NCBI RefSeq assembly: GCF_000003855.2
Contig: NW_003101672.1
Location: 457,483-521,482 of the forward strand
Source: Blastomyces gilchristii SLH14081
Taxonomy: Eukaryota; Ascomycota; Eurotiomycetes; Onygenales; Ajellomycetaceae
Length of the DNA stretch: 64,000 nucleotides
Direction: 5' to 3'
The position numbers were made by a program, and so were the translations under genes. Below the pieces are notes generated by a model. That model was not told the DNA's origin. It ran no database searches and saw only the letters and a program-made list of their open reading frames with translations. Of this stretch, positions 12,831 to 23,919 are shown piece by piece. The stretch's first letter is position 1, and each line of letters starts with the position of its first letter.

Positions 12831-13184
12831 TTATTATTATTATTATTATTCTTTCATTATACTCATATGCAAGCGGAGCTTATGATGAGTCCTTGCGTGA
12901 TGTTAAATACAGGCCAAGTGTTGGTTATACAGGAGGAAATACAGGTGTTGAGACCACGCCAAGATAACAAGAACATAGGAAATACAAAGGAGTGACAATT
13001 AAATACATGCGATAATAACTTCTCATCCTAGGAACATAGAGCAATTTGTTGGAGCGATTTGTACACCTCTGTATTTATTAGAAACCTGAGGTGCTTGAGT
13101 TCCGGATTTAATGTATTCACACGCCTTGGTTTCCCATGCCAAGGCGCTACCAGGTGGCCGCATTAACCATTCAGCCACCAGGGC
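12831..13184 (-). mobile_element. tRNA-derived SINE (354 bp) with 14-bp target duplication
   Basis: The minus strand starts GCCCTGGTGGCTGAATGG, which fits the 5' half of a class II (Leu/Ser-type) tRNA including the pol III A box (TGGCTGAATGG, near 13167-13177). A degenerate B-box-like stretch follows near 13085-13100. The body is unrelated to tRNA, and the 3' end is AAAGAATAATAATAATAA. It is flanked by perfect 14-bp direct repeats CAATATAATGTACT (12817-12830 and 13185-13198), the usual product of LINE-type target-primed insertion. The 3' end resembles that of the LINE at 25238, suggesting it was moved by that LINE's machinery. The sequence keeps CpG and GG/CC dinucleotides, unlike its surroundings. 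Confidence 0.85.
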
Positions 13185-13294
13185 CAATATAATGTACTAG
13201 TTCACATTTATTTTGACAGAGTTTGTATATTATGTAATTTTTAATCATATGTAATTATACTTGTAATAGCTTTCACAGTATGATTTTACATCTG

Positions 13295-13545
13295 TTATTA
13301 TTATTATTCTTTATTATAAATATATACAGTCAGAGACTATAATATCTATTTAAAAACTTTTAATTCTCAGAGTTTTTCTAGTATTTATAAAGCTAACTAT
13401 TATATATTTATCAATTTCAGATATGTAAAATCAGAAAATTTCAGCTTAAAATATAAAAATCTTTTATAAAATGAAGTATTTTTAACATTTTCTGATACTT
13501 TTGAAATTATTTAAAAAATAACATAATAAAAGAAAAGAAATAAAG
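13295..13545 (-). mobile_element. 5'-truncated LINE fragment (3' end only)
   Basis: Starts with a TTA-repeat and reads as the reverse complement of the last 250 bases of the LINE ending at 25238. Shared stretches include ACAGTCAGAGACTAT, CAGAGTTTTT and ATTTCAGATATGTAAAATC. 5' truncation with a TAA-repeat tail is typical of incomplete reverse transcription of a LINE. Confidence 0.8.
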
Positions 13546-15468
13546 TTATAAAGATAGATATCAGATTTCCTCTCTATAACTTAACTACTTCTGTATAGGT
13601 GAGATATTTGCTGATCACTTGATGAATATCTATATATATAAAAGGCCGCACAATAGATAGATCTTGATAATATAATTAACTACTATATATATTATCTTTA
13701 TCAGATTATATCTCTTTTACACACAAGAATCTGCTCTAATTTTACTATATTCTTACACTTTATGCTTTTAAATTGAAGACTTAATTACAATTCTGAAATG
13801 CTGTATTAGTGATTCTGTAGCTACTCATTATAAATTAAAAAGAACTCTGTTAATTTCAAAATCAGTCAATCTGCTATGAACTTCTATAACAAGTCTGCAA
13901 GCAACCTCTGTATTTTTATATGAATAGAAGTGTAGACAGTGAATATATCTCTACAAGCAGCTTCACTGATAAAAATAATACTGTCTCACTTAAATCTGTA
14001 TTAACTACTAGAAGCAGAAGATACTTAACACAGTTAATATATACATATAATATCTCTGAATAAGAGCTGCTTGAGCTGTAATCACTATCTCAGATAGCTT
14101 AGAAGATTCAAATCAAAATAAGTACAGAATATAATACAAGCTTAAAGAGAAGAGAAGATCTGTTCTTAATATAACACTCAATTACTTACTTAAGATAGTC
14201 TCAATCAAGATAGCTCTGTCAATGAAATCACTGAAATAATGACATACTTTGCTTGTTTATAAGAGATAGAGTTCTCTGAAGTAGATACAGTGAAAATCAT
14301 CTGTAAGCAATAATTACAGAGACGGAGAATAAATTTCAATCTTATTATGAATTCAGCTGCTGAAATAGATAAGTTCTGTGAATTCATGAATAACTATAAT
14401 TATATTGAAATGAAAATTATCACAAAGCTCTCAGAACTGAAAGACTATAATATCTGATATTATGAAGTTAAATTAAAAGGGATTCTAATTGACATATCTC
14501 ACATTCTTACAGATGAAGAGCTTTTCTCAGATACTTAGCTTAGAAGTAATAATTTAAAAATCTGATGATACAAAGAAAGCTGATTATAAAAGTGTATATA
14601 AAACTCAATGAAAACAGAGCTACAGACACTTGTTCAATTAAAACTGAATCAAGTTAATAATCACAGTATTACAAAGATGAGATACTCAGTCACTCTATAA
14701 TAAGTAGTTGAATTAAAATATCACATACACTGAGCAGATCTTCAATTTAAATTATATAATAAAATCATTATTATGTTAATTACTGATTATGAAAATAATA
14801 TTACACTATATACAAAGCATTGATAGATAATAATAAATGAAATTAACACATATAGCTGATTAATATTCGAAGACTTTTCTACTTAATAATTCATTCATGA
14901 TCTGAAGACTCATGTATAAACATTTGTTCAAACCTATCTTAAAAATTTTTTATATTAAGAAATTTTAAAGATATCTGTTGCTGAGATCAATCTTGATAAT
15001 CTCATTGATGATCTTATTCACTATAAGACAGTTATCAGATCAAATAATAACAAGAAGAGAATATCAGTGAAAAAAGCTGAAAAGAAAAAGAGAAAGAAAA
15101 AGAATAAGAATGATAATAATAAAGCAGAACTCACTGAGATAAGTAAGCTCAGATCACAGTAAATCAATTGTAGCGGAGAAAGAAATACATTCAATCTTCA
15201 CTGTGAGAAAATATTTAACATAGTAATAAAGTGTAAGTATTGCATTTACTATGAATATGATAAAACTGATTACTTTCTTAAGAACTGAAAAGATCAATTA
15301 CTAGAATATCAAAGAATCAACTATTCTGCAATTGAATACTATACTGAAAAGAATGTAACATTCTTCATCAGTGAAAAGAACTTTAAATTTATATTAATTA
15401 TAAAAGCTCTATCTACTGCTATAATCTGTAGAGATTCTCTATGATACTTAAACACTGCAACTTTCTAC

Positions 15469-15973
15469 TAGACTGACTGTGTGGCCGTGTCTGAAATCAG
15501 AATCAGAATATTTGATGATTTTATTATCAATTTAACTGATCTTATTACACAGTGTTAAGATTAGATAGTAGTTCTATACTGTTTCAGTGAGACTTACTGT
15601 CTACTCTTATCACATTTTTCAAATGAGATTATGATTTTCACTTCTCAATTTAAATTCTTTTTATTGCTTTAAATGACTTTAAATCTCATTTAAGTGTTAT
15701 CAAAAAGCGTTACTTTTTAATTAATTAAAAATAGTCTAAAAAAACTTTAAAATGTCTAAAAATAGTAACTTTATGCTAAGAATGAGACTAAATAAAATCA
15801 AATAAAATCACTTTCTTATTTTCTCTAAGTCATGGTCTCATTTTGAGATCTAATATATAGTCACTTTGCATGTTTTTTTAATGACTAGTCTCAGTGAAAT
15901 TTATATCAAGAAATGTATGAGATCAGATTAAATGAGATTAAACATGAAATTTATTATCTTAGTAGTCAGTTTA
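15469..15973 (+). mobile_element. 506-bp class II non-autonomous element, copy 1
   Basis: Ends TAGACTGAC... and ...CAGTTTA (from CAGTCTA). Flanked by CTTTCTAC (15461-15468) and CTTTCTAT (15974-15981), an 8-bp target duplication with one C-to-T change. It lies inside the copia relic, the reading of which resumes after it. No coding capacity for a transposase. It is moderately RIP-mutated, in the same orientation as copy 3. Confidence 0.85.
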
Positions 15974-16357
15974 CTTTCTATACTATAACATCTGATAGAA
16001 GTGTCTTCAAATATATACACACTTCACATAATAAAGAAGAACTTAACTCTGTAGAAGAAATCAATAATGAGCTGATCATATTTACTAGTATTGATAAGAA
16101 CTGTATTTATATAAATAAAATAAAATTGAATCTGTAGAATATTTACTACTTATCAGCAGTCTTCTTCAATCTCTTAAGCTTTAATTAGCTTGTTAATAAA
16201 GAATTTAACTTTGAACTTCTTCAAGATAAGAATGATTATATCATTGATTTTAAGATAATTGATAAATATGATTAAGACTTCTATACTGTGAAAATGAATT
16301 ATTATATCTATTCTATTTACAGTATCTGTGAAGCTGCTCTAGCTACAGTTACACAGA

Positions 16358-16863
16358 TAGACTGACTGCTGAGATCATAAATTTCACATTTGATTTCATT
16401 TGATCTGATCTCATACATTTCTTGATGTGAATCCCGCTAGGACTAGCCATTAAAAAAACATGCAAAGTGACTATATATCAGATCTTAAAATGAAACCATG
16501 ACTTGAAAAAAATGAGAAAGTGGTTCCATTTGATCTCATTTAGTCCCATTCTTAGCATAAAGTTACTATTTTTAGACATTTTAAGGTTTTTTTTAGACTA
16601 TTTTTAATTTTTTAAAAAGTAATGCTTTTTGATAATGCTCAAATGAGATTTAAAGTCATTTAAAGCAATAAAAATAATTTAAATTGAGAAGTGGAAATCA
16701 TGATCTCATTTGAAAAATGTGATAAGAGTAGACAGTAAGTCTCACTGAGACAGTATGAAACTACTATCTAATGTTAAAACTGTGTAATGGAATCAGTCGA
16801 ATTGATAATGAGACTATCAAAAAATCTGGTCCTGGTCTCAGACACAGTCACACGGTCAGTCTA
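16358..16863 (-). mobile_element. 506-bp class II non-autonomous element, copy 2
   Basis: Inverted relative to copy 1. Begins TAGACTGACTG and ends CACACGGTCAGTCTA. Perfect 8-bp target duplication TACACAGA at 16350-16357 and 16864-16871. Inserted in the same copia relic. Confidence 0.9.
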
Positions 16864-17110
16864 TACACAGATGCCTCTGAATTACAATAATACACTTTTT
16901 ATATATAAGAATAAGTGCTCGCAGGCGATTATTGAGGTGTTTGCAGCTTGGCATGATATGTACTATTAACTACTAGAAGTATTCAGAGTAGAAAGATAAA
17001 AATATAGAGATTAAATATATAATAGCATTTAAGCTGAGTTGTGAATAGTATTCATGAACTTCAGTCTATATAGTTGTGTATAGTCAAGAGCTGCTAACTC
17101 TATTAATTAT

Positions 17111-17930
17111 ATAAGAGATAGATATAGAGATAAAGAATTCACAAGAAGTGAGATTTCTTACATATCTCTCTCTCTCTAAGACTTCATCTGTGAAGTCTTT
17201 CACTGAGTGATTTCATAGAACCAGGCTCAGCACTGCAGTGATACTCACTAAAAACTCTTTACATCTATAAAAAAAACCTCAGTAAGAAAAAATCTCTTAT
17301 TACTGTGATGAAAAAAGAGTCTGTCACTCAGTTTCTCATTTTATAAGATTCTTTATAACCTGCAGATCTTTCTCTGACTATTATATAGATTTATCTTATA
17401 TCTTTTATACAGAAGAGTTCTGATTGACTCTTAATTATTTTTATAAGATTCTTGTATAATTATTACACAGATTCATCTCACAGATGAATCACTCTCTATG
17501 AGATTATTTCTATCAAAGAGAAGTATTTACAAGTTGATCTTTCACTTATTCTTATAAATCATCATTCTTTGATACTGTAGAATTGTGAGAAATTTTTCAT
17601 TCTTTCATTAACTCTGTAGAATTGTAGAATCAAGATGTTTACAGCTATGAAAGAATTCAGGCCTGCAATTCATAATCACTCTTTATTTACTAGAGTGATC
17701 TGACTGTTTCACAGAATCACTTATAGTGTAAATAAACCTCTCTAGAGTATTATAAATATCTCAGATCTATCTGTGAAATCTCATCTTCTTTTCTCTTTTT
17801 CTATAACAGCTTTCATTCTTATAAACTGTGAGTATTCTCATTCATCTGTGAAGTGTTTTCACTCAGATGACAGAGAGAGAGTGTTTCTGATAATATTCAT
17901 ATATTGATTCAAGAACTTTCTCAGACTTCA
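17111..17930. other. AT-rich sequence with short hairpins, no gene seen
   Basis: No recognisable domain. Small inverted repeats occur, such as GACTTCA/TGAAGTC near 17181-17199 and GATTCATCT/AGATGAATC near 17469-17490. Similar GATGA/TCATC words recur. It may be copia 3' sequence or another decayed element. Confidence 0.4.
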
Positions 17931-17934
17931 GAAG

Positions 17935-18415
17935 ACAACCGCTCCACCACGAACTCGCTCGATTTTTCGAATAAGAACCCGCCGATAGATCCATCGAAAA
18001 GCCCTCGATCATACAAGCATTTTGACCCCATCGCCGACCGCATACCCCGTGTGGTGGTGGAGTTATCCAGCCAAATGTGAACCAGACGTCGTTCGAAACT
18101 CCTGTGTGGGATTATCCCCCATTCTCCCCTACCACACCACAACCCCGGGCCAAATTGCCATACAAATTGTAAGGTGAAGAGACCTAGCCATATGCACCAA
18201 TCTTCTCAATTTTGGAAGATCCCTGATCTGTAGTTGTGGAGATATCTGAGGAGCGACCTCCGCGAAAACCCTGTCCATCTTTGATGTTCCAAAACACCAA
18301 CGCCAAGTCCCACCCTTGTACCACCCTTCCTAATCTGGCCCATCCCCGGCAGAAAAATACACAAAGATACCTCAGCAATAATATCAAGCACATAATCAAC
18401 AGCCACTTCTGAAGT
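17935..18415. other. Normal-GC island inside the RIP block
   Basis: About 480 bases with frequent CpG, CC and GG, sharply different from both sides, where these dinucleotides are nearly absent. No single long open frame. The plus strand can be read in pieces and the minus strand has frames of 60-73 codons, none recognised. Its last part (about 18290-18410) is repeated with C-to-T changes at about 18447-18565. Confidence 0.7.
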
Positions 18416-18565
18416 GCAATCTCTGCAGTCTGTCTTCAGTGTATCTAGACATTAACACCAAGTCTCACCCTTGTACCACTCCTCTCAATCTGGCTCATCC
18501 CTGACAGAAAAGTACAAAAAGATATCTCAGCAACTGTACTTGATACATAATTGACAGATATGACA
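18290..18565. repeat. Direct repeat of about 115 bp, one copy intact and one C-to-T mutated
   Basis: The segment at about 18290-18410 (shared words CCCACCCTTGTACCAC, ATCTGGCCCATCCCCGGCAG, GATACCTCAGCAA) recurs at about 18447-18565 as CTCACCCTTGTACCACTC, ATCTGGCTCATCCCTGACAG, GATATCTCAGCAA. The differences are mostly C-to-T or G-to-A. Confidence 0.75.
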
Positions 18566-18957
18566 ACTATAAAATCAGTATACTTCAAGGTCTGACTGAG
18601 CCTTTGATCCCTGCACAGTGAGATATATTAAATCTAGTTTTAATATCTCAATATTCAATAGATTCTGCAAGAAATTGAGAACAGTAACACTAAATTTCTA
18701 TTGAATTTGAGAATTAACTCTACATTGATATAATCATTGACAAAGTCTTCTATTTTGAGATATAAATAACCAGTTCCTCTACATTCTGCTGACAATATTT
18801 ACATTATTATATAGAAACAGACTTATATTCTCTATAATATCAAGACTCTGAAGAGAGAAAGTCTTGATAGAGAATATACAGTAGTGTATATCTTAGCAGT
18901 TTCTATCTCATTCTTCTGCAGCAGTTAATGCAAAAAAAAAAAAAGATCTTAGAAATA
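18566..18957. other. AT-rich sequence, no gene seen
   Basis: No domain or clear element end is seen. It contains a 13-base A run near 18932. It precedes the hairpin-rich leader of the LINE and may be part of it. Confidence 0.4.
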
Positions 18958-19452
18958 GTTTTTTACTTCTCTTGAAAAAGTAAGATGTTTTTCTCTGAGT
19001 TTTACACAATATTCTTACAAAGAATTAAAAACAGAGTTATTTTCTGTCATAATTTCATATTCTTTTAAGTAAGAATTACTTTTTCAGTGACTGAAGAGCT
19101 TTCATTAATACTTAATTCTTTTTTACACTCTTTATTAACTGATTTGAGTTGCACACTTGTTGTGTGAGAAGAATTGAATAATTTAGAATAAAATTGAATA
19201 GTTTTAATCAATTTCTCTGTAAAAAATTGATTTATTTTTTATCAGTTTTTCTCTCAAAAACTGTCATATTATCTGATTTATTATCAATTGATATCATACT
19301 TTTTCTCACTATATCTCAAGAAAGAGATTGTAAAGATTTTACTGATTTATCTTAAAAATCAATTTTAGTTTATTAGATTCTCTTTAAAAATCTAACCTAG
19401 TTACTGAACTAGTGTGAAAAAAATCAGGTATTTTATACACAAAAGTCTGTTA
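18958..19452 (+). repeat. Cluster of short hairpins upstream of the LINE
   Basis: Clear stem-loops: TTACTT/AAGTAA (18963-18968, 18978-18983), AATCAATTT/AAATTGATT (19206-19214, 19224-19232), CAGTTTTT/AAAAACTG (19243-19250, 19256-19263), GATTT/AAATC (19344-19348, 19356-19360), TTAGATT/AATCTAA (19373-19379, 19389-19395) and CTAGTT/AACTAG (19397-19402, 19407-19412). Loops are 4-9 bases, several containing CTCT. It probably belongs to the LINE 5' leader (inference). Confidence 0.6.
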
Positions 19453-19600
19453 TTCTTCTTTTGAAATAGTCTGATCAACTTTTCAATTGAAAACAAACTT
19501 AGAAACCTCTTAATTGAAACAGTCTGATCAACTTTTCAATTCAAAAGAGTTTAATAAATATCTCAATTGAATTAGTCTGATCAACTTTTCATTGAGTAAG
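19453..19600 (+). repeat. 53-bp tandem repeat, nearly three units, just before LINE ORF1
   Basis: The phrase AGTCTGATCAACTTTTCA begins at 19468, 19521 and 19574, i.e. at an exact 53-base period. Each unit also has an AATTGAAA-type word. The array ends a few bases before the ATG of LINE ORF1 at 19605, the place where some LINEs carry promoter monomers (family knowledge; promoter activity here is inference). Confidence 0.8.
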
Positions 19601-19604
19601 AACA

Positions 19605-21580
19605 ATGAGTTTGAAAGTACACTCAGTTGATGTGAAAAAGAATGCTTTCTCAAATACTATTTCTGAGATTGAAATTCTGAAGAGAAGAAAGAAAGAAGAA
19701 ATAGAGAAATAACAAGTTCTTGAAATACAGAAACTTGAAAAAGCAAGTAAAATTCTTGAAAAGCAGTGTCTGAGTGAGATTAGACTGACCGTGTGACCGT
19801 GTCTGGGACCAGGACCAGATTTTTTGATAGTCTCATTATCAATTCGACCGATCCCATTACACGGTTTTAACATTCAATAGTAGTCCCATACTGTCTCAGT
19901 GAGACTTACTGTCTACTCTTGTCACATTTTCCAAATGAAACCATGATTTCCACTTCTCAATTTAAATTATTTTTATTGCTTTAAATGACTTTAAATCTCA
20001 TTTGAGTGTTATCAAAAAGCATTACTTTTTAAAAAATTAAAAATAGTCTAAAAAAAACCTTAAAATGTCTAAAAATAGTAACTTTATGCCAAGAATGAGA
20101 CTAAATGGGACCAAATGAGACCACTTTCTCATTTTTTTCAAGTCATGGTTCCATTTTAAGATCTCATATATGGTCACTTTGCATGTTTTTTTAATGACTA
20201 GTCCCAGCGGGATTCACGCCAAGAAATGTATGGGACCAGACCAAATGGGACCAAACATGAAATTCATGGTCCCGGCGGCCAGTCTAAGTGAGATAAATGA
20301 AGAAGTTCTGTTAATTCTTCATGCTCAGGCTAGACAACTACAGAAAGTGATCAAGTTCAAACTTGGAATTTCAAACACAGTTTAAAAAACTTTGAAAATT
20401 CCTAATACAATCACTGACTCTTCAGTTTGCTCTTCTTTCTTTTCTACTTCTTCTTCTTCTTCTTCTTTAAATCAGAAGAAAATATATGCTCAAGCAGCTG
20501 AATCTGCTATCTCTAAACCTGCTATCTCTAAATCTGCTATCTCAAAACCTGCTCAAAATTCTGAGAAAACTGAGAAGAATACTGCTCATACTTCTATTAA
20601 TAGAAGAGTGAAGAAAAAAATGCAAAAAGAGAAAAATCTTTAAATCTTCAGAAATAGAAGACTTATTCTCAAAGTCTCAAATCAGAACATATTGCAGAGA
20701 AATAAACTAAACTCAAACCTCATTTTCAGAATTAGAAATGAAATCAATCAGCAGTTCTTTTCTCAGTTAATAACTGATATTAAAGTTCAAAAATCAGTTA
20801 TAGCTTCAATTGAGTCATTCTTCTTTGAAAACTTCATCATTCTGACTACAATGTCTGAATTCAGTGCAGAATTCCTTATTCAGAATAAGAATCTCTGAAA
20901 GTCAGCAGTAGAATCTCTGTTAAACACAACAATTCTATCTGAGAGAGATGAAAAGTGAGATAAATTCATTCTTCATAATATTTCAGTTGAAATCTTTGAC
21001 TGTGAGAAAGAAATGCTACTTCTTAAAAATGAATTGAAAGAGTACAATTCTATTCAACTGAGAAAAGAGCCTGTATGACTTAATTCAATTGAGTTCAGAC
21101 AGAGTAGAAGAAATGCCTCTGTTCTAGTGTATATAAAGATACTTGAATAATCAAGAATCTCTGAAGTAAGAGTAGCAGGTTTGAAAATGAGAGTTCATGA
21201 ATACAAAGACTCAAGAATGAATCTCAAAGCTCAAACACAGTGTTCAAACTGTCAAAGATATGAACACTTTGCAATCTCTTGTTTCAGAGACTCAAAATGT
21301 GCATTCTGTGCTAGAGATCACAAAACTAGTGAGCATAAATGTGAAACATGCTTAAAAAGAGATGAAATATGTTAATATACTCTGCTTAAGTGCTTCAATT
21401 GCAAAGAAAAACATGCATCTAGCTTAAAAGAATGTGTATTTGCTTCAAGAACTCAGAAGAACTGGAGAAAAGATGAAGCTCAAAGTAAATCTAAAACTGA
21501 AGAGAAAAGTCAAGCTAGTAAATCTGCAACTGCAAGCTTAAAAAGAAGAAATTCTTAACTATCTAGATCTTCAAACTTCA
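19605..21580 (+). pseudogene. LINE ORF1 (gag-like) with CCHC zinc knuckles, split by a 506-bp element
   Basis: ATG at 19605 in the context AACAATGAG. The N-terminal part (19605-19780) is Lys/Glu-rich, is interrupted by the element at 19781-20286, and resumes in frame at 20287 with SEINEEVLLILHAQARQL. A Ser-rich and Ala/Lys repeat region follows (20440-20600). Three zinc-knuckle-like clusters lie at 21241-21282 (CSNCQRYEHFAISC), about 21301-21345 (CAFC...H..C) and about 21390-21435 (CFNCKEKH......C). This triple arrangement is typical of ORF1 of Tad-clade fungal LINEs. There are few stops before 21375 but several after, so it is mutated yet unusually well kept. ORF1 binds the element RNA (family knowledge). 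Confidence 0.85.
19781..20286 (+). mobile_element. 506-bp class II non-autonomous element, copy 3 (least mutated)
   Basis: Begins TAGACTGACCGTGTGACCGTG and ends CGGCGGCCAGTCTA, an 11-base imperfect terminal inverted repeat (TAGACTG-A/G-CCG). Perfect 8-bp target duplication AGTGAGAT at 19773-19780 and 20287-20294. It sits inside LINE ORF1; removing it with one target copy restores the reading frame. Subterminal GGGACCA words repeat near both ends. The middle is AT-rich. Many CC/GG pairs remain although the surrounding LINE has lost them, so it likely inserted after most of the mutation. No transposase is encoded. Confidence 0.92.
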
Positions 21581-22239
21581 ACTCTTCAGCTAAGTGTAAA
21601 CAGAATTTGAATTCTCAAACTTCTGTTAAGATTAGAGAATTAAGAAATGACTCTGATAATAAACTAGATATAATGCAAGCAGTTGAGATTTCTACTTTGA
21701 AAAAGCTGATTGAAAAGCAGTTGAAGAAAGAGTAAAACAGCTGAAATCTGAAAGACAGAGTGAGCTTTATTGAAATCAAAGTCAAGATATCTCAAATGAA
21801 ATGCTTGAGAATAGAGTAAAGCTGATTACATCTATTCTTCTAATAAGTATTGAAGAAAATATTTCAAAGAAAAAGTCTTCTGAGTATTTCAAATCTTGAT
21901 GAAATGAGAATATCACTTCTCAAAGAAAGCAATTAGTCACTGCTAAGAGAGAGTGAAAAGAATAACTTAATATCTGATGAAGAGTTCAAACCTATTTGAA
22001 ATGAATATTTTTCAGATATTTAAAAAAGTCAAAACAGATTACTGGAACAAATTTCTTTGAAGAAGCATAAGAAAAAGAAGTCTTTTAAGTCTTCAACTAT
22101 ACTAAAATAAGAAGTGTAGCAAAGCTTCTAACCTTAGAATATGAATTTCAGAATGAATTGTATACAGCAAACTCTTTTGAGAAAAAATATCAAGCTTTTA
22201 TAAGAATTCTCTTTCAAAACTCATCACATTTAGAAGAGG

Positions 22240-23260
22240 AGAATATGTCATTTCATGAATATATTGATGAAAATAACTGGGAATGATCTGAGCTTACATG
22301 TGATGAACTAGAGTCAGTAATATTCTCAAGTTCAATTAAAACTGCTGCAGGGCCTGATTCAATTAATCATTTAATTATTTAAAACACATATTCCTACTTG
22401 AAGAATGAATATTTTGAGCTCTTTTTCAATCTCTTAAGAAATGATTATCATTCTGAATGCTGAAGAGAAGCTACTGAAGTAATCCTTGCAAAATCTAATA
22501 GAAAAGTATCAATTTCTAAGTGATATAGAGTAATATCTCTGTTGAACTGTTTGAGAAAACTTCTAGAAAAGATAATAGCTACTAGATTAACTTTTATAAG
22601 CTCTATTAGTGATTCTCTTCTATTTAATGAATAAATGAGAGATAGAAAACAATGTTCTGAAATTAACACTGTTCTTTCACTTATTTATAATATTCAAGTA
22701 GCAAAGTATGAAGACCTGGTCTCAACTGCAGATTTTATTGATATAAAAGATACATTTAATCATATTTCAAAGTCTAAGATAATTCAAACTTTGAAGATGT
22801 TAAAACTGTCACTTGCTCTAATAAAATGAATTAACTGTTTTATATCTAAAAGAATTATATAACTATTCTTTAATAAAATGAAATAAGATAAGACTGAGAT
22901 AAAAATAGAAGTACTGTAAGAATCTTCAATCTCATCTGTTTTATTTACAATATACACTGCATATCTATTCAAGAATAGAGATATGAAAATAGTGAGATCT
23001 TCAAGTTATGTAGATGATATTGATTTACTCTACAGTTCAAAGTCAATCAAAGAGAATTTAGAAGTGATTGAGAAAGCAGTAAAGAAAATCTTTATTAGAG
23101 CAGATATCAATCTAATTCAATTTAATATGAATAAAACTGAGTTAATTCACTTTTTTTCCAGATTTAATGAGAAAGAACTAAGTCTAACTCTTTTGAATAA
23201 AGAGATTAAACTCAGTTTGAATGTCAAATGACTAGGAGTATGATTAAACTTCAAGTTGAA
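22240..23260 (+). pseudogene. LINE reverse transcriptase
   Basis: Readable in pieces on the plus strand: KTAAGPDSINHLII near 22340 (RT fingers motif, family form AAGPDGI), FIDIKDTFNHIS near 22735 (family form DVKGAFDNVS), and the catalytic SYVDDIDLL with YVDD at 23007-23018. The tail 22983-23231 continues into a WLGVWL-type thumb motif at about 23228. It is interrupted by stops and frame breaks. It would copy the element RNA at the nicked target. Confidence 0.88.
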
Positions 23261-23919
23261 TTTTAAATATCATATTTAACAAAGAATTATCAAGACAGAG
23301 AGACTACTGAATAGTATAATCAGACTATTAAATACTGAGAGAGGTCTATTCTTTCAGGCTATGAGATAGTTATACATAGTCTGTATTATCTCAGTAGCTG
23401 ATTATGAAGTTCAAGTTTAATGAAATAATCAAGATAATTTCACTGAACTCTTTCAAAGTCTATAAAACAGAGCTTTGAGAAGAATTCTGAAAGCATTTAA
23501 ATAATCTTCTATTAAAGTAATGAAAATTGAAGCTTCAATCTTATCTTCTGCTATTCAGTTTGAAAAAGCCTGTATGAACTATGCTCTGAGAGTTATGAAG
23601 ATGAGCTTAAATCATATAATCAGAGAAAGAGTCTCTTCTTCATTTTCATCAGTTAACTCAGGAAATGAACTGAATTAAAATAGATTTCTTGATTGAAATG
23701 AGAATAATACTTTAAACAAAATGCTCTCTCAACTGTATAGACTATGTTCACTTATTAAAAATTAATTTTCTTTATTAAATATTGAGAAAATTGATCATGA
23801 GAAGATATCTCTCTAAAGAGATAAGCTGAAATCTCTCATAGACTTACAAATAAGTAAACTATCTAAAAAGAGAGAATATGAACAGTATTTAAAGAAGATC
23901 TCTATAATCAATATAAAAG

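Larger units (their letters stand above)
13600..17110 (+). mobile_element. Ty1/copia retrotransposon relic (gag, protease, pre-integrase)
   Basis: The plus strand reads a copia-type gag from about 14090, interrupted by stops. It contains a zinc knuckle at 15232-15273 in which the first two Cys are kept but the His and last Cys codons now read Tyr (CKYC...Y...Y). The protease region follows (WYLNTATFY, the place of the LDTAAS-type active site) and is split by the 506-bp element at 15469. It continues at 15982 with HTSHNKEELNSVEEIN and the typical FNLLS and VNKEFNFELLQD stretch up to the GAG-pre-integrase region, is split again at 16358, and resumes at 16872. The integrase, RT and LTRs are not recognised downstream, so this is a 5' fragment or too decayed. 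Confidence 0.75.

Noticed and set aside
13060..13184. A tRNA gene on the minus strand
   Set aside because: Only the head is tRNA-like; the B box is degenerate, and the unit continues into a 354-bp body with a TAA tail and target duplications, so it is a SINE.
16787..16969. Plus-strand open frame of 60 codons
   Set aside because: It crosses the end of the 506-bp element into copia sequence; the fusion is accidental.
20170..20385. Plus-strand open frame of 71 codons
   Set aside because: It starts inside the 506-bp element and runs into LINE ORF1; only the LINE part is meaningful.
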